Shown: positions 9,409-18,444, counted from the first letter of the stretch. The stretch: 64,000 nucleotides of DNA from JBGTSJ01 sp041940305 (GCA_041940305.1 JBGTSJ010000001.1:558001-622000); one strand, 5' to 3'. A program made the numbers and translations. The notes: a model not told the origin generated them from the sequence alone.

Positions 9409-12400
9409 TCAGGGGGTTTTCACTTCCTCGACCGTCAACTCGATCGGCCGGTCGTATTGCAGGTTCTGGCCGTTCCAGTTCATCTGCGTGCGCAGCGTGA
9501 GGGTGTGCGTGCCCGGCGTGGCATTGGCCTGCGCGTTCAGCGTGAATTTGCCCTCCGTCTGCCCGTTGGGGACCTGCAGATTCTGGATGCCGATCCCCCC
9601 CACGCCGCCGGGCAGGATGAGCTGGAAATTGACGGGCTGATCGAAGCCGTACAGACGCGTGACCTGCACCGCCAACTCCAGCATCTCTCCCTGCTTCACC
9701 GTGGACGTTTCGGGCGGACCGGCGACGTTGACCGGGTACTCCGCAATCTTGATGGTGACGGGCGTGGAGGGCGCCCACAGATTGCGGTTCTGGGGGTTTG
9801 ATTCGTTCTGCTTCTGCTGTGCCTGCTGATCCGCCTGCTGTTTGAGTCGCTGCGCCTCCTGCGCCAGGGCGGTCGCCGCCTGAGACGCCGCGTCGGCTTT
9901 CGCCTTCGTCTCCTCGGCCAGCTTCTGTTTCGTCTGGGCCTCTTCCAGTGCTTTCAGCGCGGCCGCCTGCTCCTCCTGGGCGGTCTTCAGTTTCGCCTCA
10001 GCATCGGTGACGGCCTGCGCGGCATTGGTCGCCGCCGTCTTGAGGGCCGCATCGTCCGGCTGATCGGCCGAGGCTTTCGTCGCCGTATCCGCGGCCGCGA
10101 TGGCGTTCTTGAGAGCCGTTTCCAGATCGGTCACCGCTTTGTCGGCCGCCGTCTTCTTGGTGTTGGCCGTCGTCAACTCGGTATTGGCCGTGTTGAGTTC
10201 CTGCTGGGCCTTCGTCGCTTCATCGGCTGCCGCTTTCGCCTTCGCGGCGGTATCAGCCATGATCTGCTCGAACCGCGTCTTGCGTTCGGCCGCGGCCTGC
10301 GCCGCTTCCGGATTGCGGCGGTACTGGTATCCCTGTGCGAAGCCCGCCACGTAAACGGTGTAGGTCCCCGGCGGCGTCGCGGCCGTCATGTTCAGCTGGA
10401 ACTCGCCCGACGTCGTGTTCCCGTCGATGTTGAACTGCGGAGCGTTCACGCTCGCGGGCAGGTCCGACGGCATGCCGGAGATGTTCCCCTTGTACTCCCC
10501 GCGGCGGACCACGGTGTACGGGATCTTCAGGATCCCCCCGCGCGCAGTCTCCCACACCTGGTCGTTCCCGGCCGCCAGCATCACCGGCGCCGTTTCCAAC
10601 TCCGAAACCGACACGACCATGTGGCTGGTCATGCGCGCCGGCACGCTGGTCAACATCTGCCCCGGCTGCATCATAGGAGACGCCGCCTGGGCCGTCGCGG
10701 CCCGCGCCGTCCGCGTTACCTCCTGCTCTCCGATCACGGCTTTCCCGACGACCTGCAACTGGCCGGTGACGGGGCCGGCGTTTTCCGCGGCCGTGAGGAC
10801 CAGCGTGGCCGACGTGGCCTTCCCTCCGATGAGAACCTCCGACGAGGTGACCCCTTCCGGCAGACCTGTGACCGACACGCGAATATCCCCGTCGAAGCCA
10901 TCCTGCCGGAATGCCACGACGCGGATCGAATCCCGCCCCCCCTTGCGGAGGAACAGGGCGCCGGAGGCATCGGCGGGCGACGCCGCCAGCCGGAAATCGG
11001 GCCGGTCCCCCCGCAGCAGCAGGCGGTACGTCAGCCGTGGATCGTTCCGCAGCGCGCTGTACCGATCCAGCAGCATCAGGCGGTACGTGCCGTCGGCCGG
11101 GGCCGTGAAGCGGTAGACGGGGTCCGTCGTGCGCGTATCAAGTTCGTGTCCCCCCGGGCGATCCAGCTGATCCTCGACGCGCGCGATCAGCGTCGCCGAT
11201 TCTTCCCCCGCCTCGTCGCGGACGATCTGTTCGATGATCAGGGAGGCGTCCGTCGGCACGCCGAGGCGTTGAGAGAACACCTCGATGTTGACGACGTCTC
11301 CCTGTTTCCCGTCAAAGGCGAACCAGTCCCGGTCCCGCTGCGGATAAAACTGTCCCGCGACTTCGCAGGGGAGTTCCAGCCGTTGCGGCTGGGCCGGGTC
11401 GTCATTCCCCGCCTCCATTACGACCGGTGCACCGGCGGCGCTGACCAGCGCAAAATTCGACCGACCTCCCGGCCCGGTCACTTGGTACGGGACGAAATCC
11501 ACGCCGAACTGCTCGGAACTCAGCGGCACGCCCGCAGGATTCAGCTCGGCCACGTTCGCCGGAATCGGGATCGACACATCCAGCTTCTCCAGCGGGCGGC
11601 CGTCGAGATCGATCCCCGCCGGCTGCCCCCCCGGCAACTGGCGGCCGTAGAGCGTGAACGCTCCGTTCGTCCCGGGCAGCGCGGCCGGCGGAAACACGTA
11701 CTCGATGTAAGGCAGCGGGCCGACCGTCAGCCGGTAACCATACTGCGGACCCCCGCGGTACAGCGCATCCGTCACCTGCACGGTCCACACCTCACTGGAA
11801 GCCGCCGTGAGATCGATGACGGCTTCGGCATTTTGGGTCTGACGGCTTTGCGCCAGCAGCGCTCCCGCTTCATCCGAGATGCTGACAACCGGATCGAGGG
11901 GCGAGTCGATCTGTCCCGCGCGGCAGACGATCAGGATCCGCTGGCCGGCCGTCACCGGGAGCCGGAATGCGTCCACGTCCGCGCCGCCGTTGATCTGGCC
12001 GTTGACCAGCAACGGCGCCGCGATCTCTTCCGCTTCGATCGCGGTGTTGTTCGGCTCGGTCTCCAGAGTCTCGGCCAGCGTGCCAATCTCGAACGTACGC
12101 GGGTTCGAAACGCCGTACTTTCCGCGCGTGCGGACTTCATACCGCCCCGCCGGCACGTCTCCCGCAATGCTGACGACAAACGTCGCCGGCACGACCTGCG
12201 GCCCCTCATCAAACGGCCCCGGCTCGGCCATTTTCTGCCCGGCCGTAATCCCCGGATGCGAAAACTGCAGCGACGCCGCATCATCGAGATCCGTGCCGGA
12301 GATCGTCACATCGAGAGTGACGCCGGGATTCCCCCCCGCGGGGAAGACGCCCTCAAGCCGAGTGGCCGGAAGTTGGGCCAAAGACTCGCTTCCCAGGCCG

Positions 12401-12444
12401 CACAGCACCAGAAATGTCACAATCAATGCGCTGCGCATCGTCAT
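9409..12444 (-). CDS. exported PPC-domain protein with coiled-coil insertion
   Basis: A 1011-residue exported protein (signal peptide up to about residue 24, ending SLAQ). Near the N-terminus is an IPT/TIG-like fold (LEGVFPAGGNPGVTLDVTI), followed by a bacterial pre-peptidase C-terminal (PPC) type domain beginning ETEPNNTAIEAEEI. Further beta-sandwich domains follow. Residues about 718-880 are a long Ala-, Lys- and Gln-rich coiled coil, then one last beta domain. The start at 12444 is chosen because GGGAG lies six bases upstream; an in-frame GTG at 12495 would add 17 residues without a signal-like sequence. It sits between the PSD1 gene and the WD40 gene and probably forms one transcription unit with them. 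No enzymatic motif is visible, so a scaffold or binding role is inferred. Confidence 0.8.
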   Translation of the reverse strand: MTMRSALIVTFLVLCGLGSESLAQLPATRLEGVFPAGGNPGVTLDVTISGTDLDDAASLQFSHPGITAGQKMAEPGPFDEGPQVVPATFVVSIAGDVPAGRYEVRTRGKYGVSNPRTFEIGTLAETLETEPNNTAIEAEEIAAPLLVNGQINGGADVDAFRLPVTAGQRILIVCRAGQIDSPLDPVVSISDEAGALLAQSRQTQNAEAVIDLTAASSEVWTVQVTDALYRGGPQYGYRLTVGPLPYIEYVFPPAALPGTNGAFTLYGRQLPGGQPAGIDLDGRPLEKLDVSIPIPANVAELNPAGVPLSSEQFGVDFVPYQVTGPGGRSNFALVSAAGAPVVMEAGNDDPAQPQRLELPCEVAGQFYPQRDRDWFAFDGKQGDVVNIEVFSQRLGVPTDASLIIEQIVRDEAGEESATLIARVEDQLDRPGGHELDTRTTDPVYRFTAPADGTYRLMLLDRYSALRNDPRLTYRLLLRGDRPDFRLAASPADASGALFLRKGGRDSIRVVAFRQDGFDGDIRVSVTGLPEGVTSSEVLIGGKATSATLVLTAAENAGPVTGQLQVVGKAVIGEQEVTRTARAATAQAASPMMQPGQMLTSVPARMTSHMVVSVSELETAPVMLAAGNDQVWETARGGILKIPYTVVRRGEYKGNISGMPSDLPASVNAPQFNIDGNTTSGEFQLNMTAATPPGTYTVYVAGFAQGYQYRRNPEAAQAAAERKTRFEQIMADTAAKAKAAADEATKAQQELNTANTELTTANTKKTAADKAVTDLETALKNAIAAADTATKASADQPDDAALKTAATNAAQAVTDAEAKLKTAQEEQAAALKALEEAQTKQKLAEETKAKADAASQAATALAQEAQRLKQQADQQAQQKQNESNPQNRNLWAPSTPVTIKIAEYPVNVAGPPETSTVKQGEMLELAVQVTRLYGFDQPVNFQLILPGGVGGIGIQNLQVPNGQTEGKFTLNAQANATPGTHTLTLRTQMNWNGQNLQYDRPIELTVEEVKTP

Positions 12445-12490
12445 GTCTCGCTCCCGAAGAACGCGATCACCCATCGAATCACATATGTAG

Positions 12491-12588
12491 TCCACTCGCT
12501 CCGCGAGTGGAGTGATCGGATGCTCCTACGCTCAAGGACGGCTCTTGAGAGAACGACGTCCAGCAAAGCGACTCGCGGAGCGAGTCGC
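12491..12588. repeat. pair of inverted palindromes (REPIN-like doublet)
   Basis: Two perfect 9-bp hairpins with 3-base loops: TCCACTCGC-TCC-GCGAGTGGA (12491-12511) and GCGACTCGC-GGA-GCGAGTCGC (12568-12588). The cores are the same (ACTCGC, GCGAGT) but the loops are complementary, so the two copies are in opposite orientation, as in REP doublets. The unit fills nearly all of the 148-base spacer between the PSD1 gene and the PPC-protein gene and would be transcribed with them. Confidence 0.8.
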
Positions 12589-12592
12589 CTGC

Positions 12593-15085
12593 TTAGCGCA
12601 CGAACTGAAACTCCTTGGAGTTAAACATCGCCCACAGCAGGTCTTCATACGCCTGCTGCTTGTTCTCGTAGAGGGAGACCTGCTCGAGGACGAACTCCAG
12701 TTCCTCCGGGCGCGGCGGACGCGCATACGCCCAGTAATAGAGTTCGGTCACGCTCTCGGTATCGAACCGTGTCTGGTCGCGGGCCAGCAGGGCCGCGCGG
12801 CCGTTGCCGTTGGCCACCCGGTTCTGGATGTCCGTCGAGTTGAGCATGTGCAGCGACTGCGCCAGATTCGCCTCGGGATTGCGCTCGCATTCGCAGGCGC
12901 TCTCCGCCTCCGGCTTGCCGAATACCTGCAGGAAGTAGTCGTTGAAGCCGTTGTCCGGCAGCTCCACGGCCCGCGTCCCCTGCGGCACGCCGCCGAAGGC
13001 CGACGTCACTCCCGAGACCTGGTTCACCGCGTCATACAGCAGTTCGGCGGTCAGCCGGCGTGGATAGAAGCTGGAGTAGTTCTGCTTGTCCTTCGCGTTG
13101 AACTCCGTGGGCTGCGAACTGAGCTGATACGCGCTCGACGTGCAGATCGTCCGCACCAGGTCCTTCAGGTCGTAGCCGCTCGCTACGAAATGCGCCGCCA
13201 GCCCGTCCAGCAGTGCCGGGTTCGACGGCGGGTTGGTGACACGCATGTCGTCCTCAGGATCGACGATCCCGCGGCCGAAGAAGTGCTTCCAATACCGGTT
13301 GACCAGCGCTCGCGCGAAGAACGGGTTTTCCGGCTGCGTCATCCAGTCCACGAGGTACTGCCGCGCGTCCTCATATGGGGCGATGTCCAGCGGTTCGCCT
13401 CCGAGTCCCTGCGGCTTCTGATCAAGGCCGCTCCGCGGATTGCGGGCCGTGGGAGGATTGCCGTTCAAAGAGACGAAGTCGTTGCGGCCGTCGTTGACGG
13501 CGAACCGGCTTGGCCGCATCTGCACCTGCGTGAAGAACGCCTCAAACCCGTAGTAATCGGCCTGGCTCCACTGCTCGAACGGATGATGGTGGCACTTCGC
13601 ACACCCCAGCCTCATGCCGAGGAACAGCTGCGCGGTGTCCTCCATCTGGATCTCGGGGGAAGAGACTTCGCGGTACCACGCCACCGGCGGATGCGTCTCG
13701 GCGTCCCCCGTCGCGCACAGGATGTTCCGCACGAACTCGTCGTACGGCATGTTCTCCTGCAGCGCCGCACGGATCCACGCGTGGAAGCGGAACGTGTACG
13801 GGATGTCGTTGTTGTTGCGCCGCTTGTTGCGCAGCACGGCGGACCACTTGTTTGCGAAGTAGTCCCCATAGTCCCCGCTCGCCAGCAACTGGTCCACCAG
13901 CCGCTCGCGCTTCTCCGGATTCGGATCGGCAACAAACTGCCGGGCTTCGTCCGACGTCGGCAGACGTCCGGCGATGTCCACCGTCACCCGACGGATGAAC
14001 GTCGCATCGTCACAGACGGGAGACGGCGGAATCCCCAGTTCTTTCAGCTTCCCGAACACATGCTCATCCACCAGCGTGCGGACCGGCGGCGTCTCTGTCA
14101 CCGGCAGCCCCTGCGGCACGATTGCCCGGAACACGCTGACTTCACCCTGGAACCGCACCATCACGGCGACTTCGCCCGGCACGTCGTCGGTGGTGATCCC
14201 GCCGAACGCGTTGGCCATCGCCATCTCGTCGTCGTTCGATTCGTACGTTGCCAGCCGCGTGACGTCGCGCGTGGTGTTGTCGCTGTAATGCGCGACGACC
14301 CGCAGTTGCTGCTGCTCGCGGCGGTTCATCAGCCGCGAAGGGGGATGCACCGTGATCTGCTCCAAGGTCGCGTCCTCCGGCGAGCCCGGCGGCATTCCCT
14401 GTTCGATCCAGCTGCGGATTAGCTCCCATTCGTACGAGCCGGGGGACAACCGATGCCCGCCGCCGTGCGGCAGCAGGTTCGCGGGCTTGAGCAGCAGCAG
14501 GCTGTATTCCGGGTCGGCCGGGAACAACCGGCGTCCGCGATCCTCGAACACCAGGTATTCGTAGTCGTCCTCAGGATAGAACCCCAGCAGCGAGAGCATG
14601 AAGCCGTTCTGCCCGTCCGACTTCCCATGGCAGCCCCCCGCGTTGCACCCGAGCTTGGTGAACAGCGGGACGATCTCGTTCGCAAAATTGACCGGCAGTT
14701 CCTCGGCACACCGCTCCACCGTCAGCGGCAGCGTCGTCGTCAGGCCACCGTCGGCGAGCGCCGTGACCGTCGCCGGTCCATCCGTGAGGGGCGTGACCAG
14801 TCCGTCCTCATCGATCGACAGGACCTCCGGCCGATCGACATTGAACCGCACCACGCGCGTAACGTCATGCAGTTGCCCGCTGCTGTACCGCCCGGTGACG
14901 ACCAGTTGCCGCCGGGCATTCCGCCCGCGCAGGACGTTTTCTCCACCGGGTTCGAAGCTGATGCCGACGAGGTTGCCGGCCGGACCCAGCCCGGGGAACG
15001 CATCGTCCCCCCGCGCCATTGAGCCCGCCGCCGTCCACCCCAGAAGCACCCCCAACCCCAGAACGAAGCGCATCGTTCGCGGCAT
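12593..15085 (-). CDS. PSD1-type cytochrome-like protein (DUF1549/DUF1553) with Ig-like domain
   Basis: An 830-residue exported protein. The start at 15085 has GGAGGG eight bases upstream and opens a good signal peptide (MRFVLGLGVLLGWTAAGSMA). About residues 30-120 look like a bacterial Ig-like domain. Next comes a cytochrome-like module with the motif GCNAGGCHGK, in which the cysteines are four residues apart (CX4CH) rather than two. The DUF1549 part contains a standard CAKCH motif within LGCAKCHHHPFEQW, and DUF1553 follows with FARALVNRYWKHFFGRGI. This architecture is widespread in planctomycetes; its substrate is unknown, although genomic links to exported polysaccharide and sulfatase metabolism are common. 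It is the first gene of the minus-strand cassette. Confidence 0.88.
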   Translation of the reverse strand: MPRTMRFVLGLGVLLGWTAAGSMARGDDAFPGLGPAGNLVGISFEPGGENVLRGRNARRQLVVTGRYSSGQLHDVTRVVRFNVDRPEVLSIDEDGLVTPLTDGPATVTALADGGLTTTLPLTVERCAEELPVNFANEIVPLFTKLGCNAGGCHGKSDGQNGFMLSLLGFYPEDDYEYLVFEDRGRRLFPADPEYSLLLLKPANLLPHGGGHRLSPGSYEWELIRSWIEQGMPPGSPEDATLEQITVHPPSRLMNRREQQQLRVVAHYSDNTTRDVTRLATYESNDDEMAMANAFGGITTDDVPGEVAVMVRFQGEVSVFRAIVPQGLPVTETPPVRTLVDEHVFGKLKELGIPPSPVCDDATFIRRVTVDIAGRLPTSDEARQFVADPNPEKRERLVDQLLASGDYGDYFANKWSAVLRNKRRNNNDIPYTFRFHAWIRAALQENMPYDEFVRNILCATGDAETHPPVAWYREVSSPEIQMEDTAQLFLGMRLGCAKCHHHPFEQWSQADYYGFEAFFTQVQMRPSRFAVNDGRNDFVSLNGNPPTARNPRSGLDQKPQGLGGEPLDIAPYEDARQYLVDWMTQPENPFFARALVNRYWKHFFGRGIVDPEDDMRVTNPPSNPALLDGLAAHFVASGYDLKDLVRTICTSSAYQLSSQPTEFNAKDKQNYSSFYPRRLTAELLYDAVNQVSGVTSAFGGVPQGTRAVELPDNGFNDYFLQVFGKPEAESACECERNPEANLAQSLHMLNSTDIQNRVANGNGRAALLARDQTRFDTESVTELYYWAYARPPRPEELEFVLEQVSLYENKQQAYEDLLWAMFNSKEFQFVR

Positions 15086-15103
15086 GCTGCGTTCCCTCCG
15101 CAG

Positions 15104-15169
15104 AATCAGTGAAAGCGGTCCGTCGTCGCCGGACCGCCTGATTTTCGCATCGGCCATTCACCCATGCAA
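15104..15169 (-). promoter_or_regulatory. candidate promoter and overlapping inverted repeat ahead of the PSD1 cassette
   Basis: On the minus strand TTGCAT (15169-15164) and GAAAAT (15146-15141), 17 bases apart, form a possible promoter. Directly downstream lies GCGGTCCG (15115-15122), a 7-base spacer and its perfect complement (15130-15137). The outer arms AATCAG (15104-15109) and CTGATT (15138-15143) extend the symmetry, with a 5-base bulge, into the -10 box. It could be an operator over the start site or a leader hairpin just before the ribosome binding site. Confidence 0.4.
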
Positions 15170-15321
15170 GACTGCTGATGCGACCTTCCCGTAAGTTTAC
15201 CTGCGGCCGCCACCACCCTGTTCGTTGAAATCCCCCGGCCAGCCGTGTCTTCCAACGATTGCGCCTCGTAGAATGTCCGCTCCCGGATGCTGTAGACCCG
15301 AAACTGTGAGCCGCTGAAAGC

Positions 15322-15681
15322 ATGACCGAGCCGAGCCGTGGTCTCCTGGAGACCTTTGACAATCCCTTTCCGAATCGGGACTACACGATCGAGACCGTCT
15401 GCCCGGAGTTCACGTCGCTCTGCCCGAAAACCGGCCAGCCCGACTTCGGCACGCTGACGATCACCTACGTCCCGGACCGGCTCTGCTTCGAACTCAAGTC
15501 GCTCAAACTCTACCTGCAGCAGTACCGCAATCACGGCGCGTTCTACGAGGCCGTGACCAATCACATCCTCGACGACCTCGTCGCCGCCACGCAGCCTCGC
15601 TCCATGCAGATCACTGCCGCATTCACCCCCCGCGGCGGCATCCGCACGAACGTGATCGTCGAGTACATGCAGAAGAAGTGA
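15322..15681 (+). CDS. queF: NADPH-dependent 7-cyano-7-deazaguanine reductase
   Basis: A 119-residue cytosolic enzyme that reduces preQ0 to preQ1 in queuosine synthesis. The diagnostic segment SLCPKTGQPDFG holds the catalytic cysteine (Cys34), and the conserved acid Asp41 follows seven residues later, the spacing found in the short (unimodular) QueF of Bacillus subtilis. The following EL(K)SLKLYLQQYRN segment, the NADPH/substrate-binding part, is intact. The length is that of the short family, about 120-165 residues, at the small end. It is divergent from the PSD1 gene, and no other queuosine gene lies within the window, so it is an isolated pathway member. Confidence 0.93.
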   Translation: MTEPSRGLLETFDNPFPNRDYTIETVCPEFTSLCPKTGQPDFGTLTITYVPDRLCFELKSLKLYLQQYRNHGAFYEAVTNHILDDLVAATQPRSMQITAAFTPRGGIRTNVIVEYMQKK

Positions 15682-15750
15682 CGTCCGGTGAGACGATTCC
15701 GCTCAAGTCTCGCGTACGCCGTCAACTCACAGAAGAGACGAGAAGGGTGA

Positions 15751-15832
15751 ACAGAAGGCCGCGAAGGAAGCAAAGGCCTTCATTTACGCTTGTTGCTCTT
15801 CTCCCGTCTTTGCGTCCTTCGCGATCTTCTGT
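15751..15832. repeat. long imperfect palindrome between queF and the reductase gene
   Basis: A 25-base arm (15751-15775, beginning ACAGAAGGCCGCGAAGG) pairs at 22 of 25 positions with 15808-15832 across a 32-base loop. The second arm overlaps the first base of the stop codon of the convergent gene at 15832. It could terminate both convergent genes. The sequence style (AGAAG, CGCGAAGGA, GCAAAG) resembles dispersed intergenic repeats of planctomycete genomes. Confidence 0.7.
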
Positions 15833-16659
15833 CACTCCGAATCTCGATCCGTTCCCCCGCCTCCCACGGCCCGTTCGACCAGTCGGCGGTCGAAGTAGTT
15901 GGTCTCCATGCCGGCGTCGATGATCAGCCCCTGCGCATTGATCCCGGATGATCGGGGGCTCAGCAGAAACGCGACGGCGTTGGCGACCTCTTCCGTCCGG
16001 ACCGCTTCCTTCCGCAGCGTCGCCTGTTCGGCGAACAGGTACGAGTCCACGTAGCCGGGAATGCCGGCCGATGCCGAGGTCTTCAGCAGCCCCGGGCACA
16101 CCGCGTTGAACCGGACCCGCGAGAACTCGGAGAACGACTTGGCGAGAAAACAGAGCGACGAGTCGAGCGCCGCCTTGATCGGCGCCATGTAACCGTAATT
16201 CTCCGCCGCCATCCTCGTCGTCGAGATCGAGATCGTCACCACGCTCCCGTGTTCCGAGTCGAGCCGGTCGCGGAACGCATTCGACACAGCGATCAGCGAA
16301 TAACACGAGACATCCACCGCCTGCAGAAACGCGGCACGGGGCGTCTCATGGAACGGCAGCCATCCGCCGGAGTAATCGGCAAAGGCGATCGAGTGGACGA
16401 TGCCTGCCAGTTGCGGCCGATCCCGACCGACTTCTTCGCGGAGCCGGTCGATCTGCGACTGGTCGGCCACGTCGCAGACGTAGACGGGCCGGTCGCCGAC
16501 GAGCTTCTGCACCGACTCCCGCCGCTGCGGGCTGCGCACGGAATACAGCACGTCGGCGCCGGCCTCCGTGAGCACGCGCCCCGCGTGATAGGCCACGCTC
16601 TTTCTGTTGGCGGCCCCCAGGACGAGAATCGACTTGCCCGCCAGTCCGAGAAAATCCAT
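15832..16659 (-). CDS. fabI: enoyl-[acyl-carrier-protein] reductase, FabI type
   Basis: A 275-residue short-chain dehydrogenase of the FabI branch, which reduces the trans-2 double bond of enoyl-ACP in the last step of each fatty-acid elongation cycle. The nucleotide-binding loop GAANRKSVAYH (residues 15-25) is the FabI-style variant rather than the GxxxGxG of ordinary SDRs. The catalytic pair Tyr155 and Lys162 has the six-residue spacing (YX6K) that marks FabI. ISISTTRMAAENYGYMAPIK and the C-terminal GLIIDAG also fit. The last 20 or so residues are extra. The neighbours are not fatty-acid genes. A related FabI-like SDR with another substrate cannot be excluded from sequence alone. Confidence 0.8.
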   Translation of the reverse strand: MDFLGLAGKSILVLGAANRKSVAYHAGRVLTEAGADVLYSVRSPQRRESVQKLVGDRPVYVCDVADQSQIDRLREEVGRDRPQLAGIVHSIAFADYSGGWLPFHETPRAAFLQAVDVSCYSLIAVSNAFRDRLDSEHGSVVTISISTTRMAAENYGYMAPIKAALDSSLCFLAKSFSEFSRVRFNAVCPGLLKTSASAGIPGYVDSYLFAEQATLRKEAVRTEEVANAVAFLLSPRSSGINAQGLIIDAGMETNYFDRRLVERAVGGGGTDRDSE

Positions 16660-16692
16660 CGCTGATGATGCCTGTTCGACCCGGACCGCCGG

Positions 16693-18444
16693 TCACTGAC
16701 CGTCGACGACGTTGAATTCCGCCGACGAACCCGTCGGCTTGATCAATTCCAGCCGCACCGACTGGCCGGCGTTCTCCGCGGTCTCGACCCGCAGCGTGGC
16801 CGCATGCCGTCCTGCGCTCAACTCGACGACGGCGTCCGGCCCGGAGACTTCTTCCGAATCGATCCACATCACGCTCCCCGGAGGCGCGTCCCATCGAAAC
16901 TGGACGGTCCCCGCGGCTGTCACGTTCAGTTCCCCCTGCACGTACAGCACCGATTGTCCGGTGGCCTGCACCAGTTCATCGAGCGGTAGCTCTCCGTTGA
17001 CGCGCGCATAGGCCGGTCGCCACGTCCCGGACAGCAGCACCTGGTCCTCAAAGGTCGTCTCATTGGGGGGGCCGGCCAGCAGTTCTGCGGAGGGACTGGC
17101 CAGCACCCGCCAGCGCTGCATCCGCTGCGTTGTGCGGATGGCGTACTCGCCCGGCTTCCCCAGCTCCGAGAGAAACCGGACCAGGTCTACCAGTTCGGCG
17201 TGCGTCATGAACTTGACGAGCCCCTTGGGCATCAGCGACTTCCCTTCGATCTCGTCCTCGATGTCGCTGAGCGGGACCTCCTGCAGTTTGCCTTCGGCGT
17301 CCTTGAGTACGAGCGTGTCGGCCGTGCGATCGGCCACGATCCCCTGGACCGCGAAGCCGTCGCTCGTCAGCACGACCTTCGTGACGAAGGCCTCCTTGAT
17401 CTGCGCGTCCGGCTCGTAGATCGACTTGATGATATAGTCCACGGGAGAGCTGGCCCCGAGCGGACTCAGGTCCGGACCGATCTGGCCTCCGGCCTGGCTC
17501 ACGGCGTGACACTTCAGGCAGCTCAGGTCGGCCCGGCGAAACACCTCTTCTCCGCGCGCTGCATCCCCGTGCGTTTCAACTTCGGCGATCAGCGCCGCCA
17601 GTTCCTCCGCAGTGGGAGGCGGAATGTCGCCCGCGATGCCGGCCGCCGCTTCCAGCACCTGGGATAGCTCGGCGTCGCTGCGCCCCACCGAATACATCTG
17701 CCGCAGCGCCAGCTTGGCGACATCGACTGGCGGCGGCGATTCCTGCAATGCGCCCGCCAGTGCGGCCGGACCGTTCTGACGCTCGAGAAAGGCCGACACA
17801 ACGGGAGAGATATCGTCCTCAGCCTCCGCTTGCGCGAGCAGTTCCGCGGCCAGCGCCGCCGCCCGCTCCACTTCAAACCGGGCCAGTGCCGCGACGCCCG
17901 CGACACGCACCGCAAACGGCTGGTTCTCGGACGTCAGCGAGTCGATCGTCGTTCGCGCGACGGTCGCATCGATGCGCACCAGCGCGTCGAGTGCCGCATC
18001 CCGCAGATCCCCCCCCGTCTCCGCGCTCGCCGCCAGTTCGGCCAATGCGGGAACGGCCGCCTCGACTTTCCACTCACCAGCCAGATCCACGGCGGCTGCC
18101 TGCAACTCCGGCGATTCGGCAATCACCAGGGACGCGATTCCCCCGAGGTCACCGGCCGGAACCACCTTGCGATTGCGGGCGGCCGTCGCCAGCTTCTCGA
18201 GCACCTGCACCCGTAGCGGCGAGGGATAGGCGTCCTCGTCCAGCACCTGTGCGTAAACGTAGGCGAGGTCATGCTCGTTGCCGCGGGAGCAGACGATGTC
18301 CAACACCGGCTCCAGCCGTTCCGCCGGCACCTTGCCGCTCTTGAGCAGATTCAACACCGACCCGACGGCGCTGGGAGGATCATCGGCCCGGGCCGTGACC
18401 GCGCTCAACGCCACAACCAGGAGCAACGGCAGCACTCTCGACAT
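16693..18444 (-). CDS. exported HEAT-repeat/cytochrome c protein
   Basis: A 583-residue protein with a signal peptide (MSRVLPLLLVVALSAVTARA). Residues about 25-270 form alpha-helical HEAT-like repeats (units such as AVPALAELAASAETGGDLRD). A planctomycete haem-binding module follows, with CLKCH at about residues 310-314 and the downstream signature GGQIGPDLSPLG ... SIYEPDAQIK typical of the large PVC haem-binding family. The C-terminal part (GTVQFRWDAPPGSVMWIDSE) is PA14/beta-sandwich-like. The start at 18444 is preferred over an in-frame GTG at 18465 because AGGAAGGA lies just before it. It probably acts in the periplasm in electron transfer coupled to an oxidation, but the usual N-terminal propeller dehydrogenase domain of such proteins is absent. 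Confidence 0.8.
   Translation of the reverse strand: MSRVLPLLLVVALSAVTARADDPPSAVGSVLNLLKSGKVPAERLEPVLDIVCSRGNEHDLAYVYAQVLDEDAYPSPLRVQVLEKLATAARNRKVVPAGDLGGIASLVIAESPELQAAAVDLAGEWKVEAAVPALAELAASAETGGDLRDAALDALVRIDATVARTTIDSLTSENQPFAVRVAGVAALARFEVERAAALAAELLAQAEAEDDISPVVSAFLERQNGPAALAGALQESPPPVDVAKLALRQMYSVGRSDAELSQVLEAAAGIAGDIPPPTAEELAALIAEVETHGDAARGEEVFRRADLSCLKCHAVSQAGGQIGPDLSPLGASSPVDYIIKSIYEPDAQIKEAFVTKVVLTSDGFAVQGIVADRTADTLVLKDAEGKLQEVPLSDIEDEIEGKSLMPKGLVKFMTHAELVDLVRFLSELGKPGEYAIRTTQRMQRWRVLASPSAELLAGPPNETTFEDQVLLSGTWRPAYARVNGELPLDELVQATGQSVLYVQGELNVTAAGTVQFRWDAPPGSVMWIDSEEVSGPDAVVELSAGRHAATLRVETAENAGQSVRLELIKPTGSSAEFNVVDGQ

Noticed and set aside
12512..14422. 636-codon open frame on the plus strand opposite the PSD1 gene
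   Set aside because: It is Arg-rich, has no family features and lies antisense to a clearly real gene. Long antisense frames are expected in GC-rich DNA.
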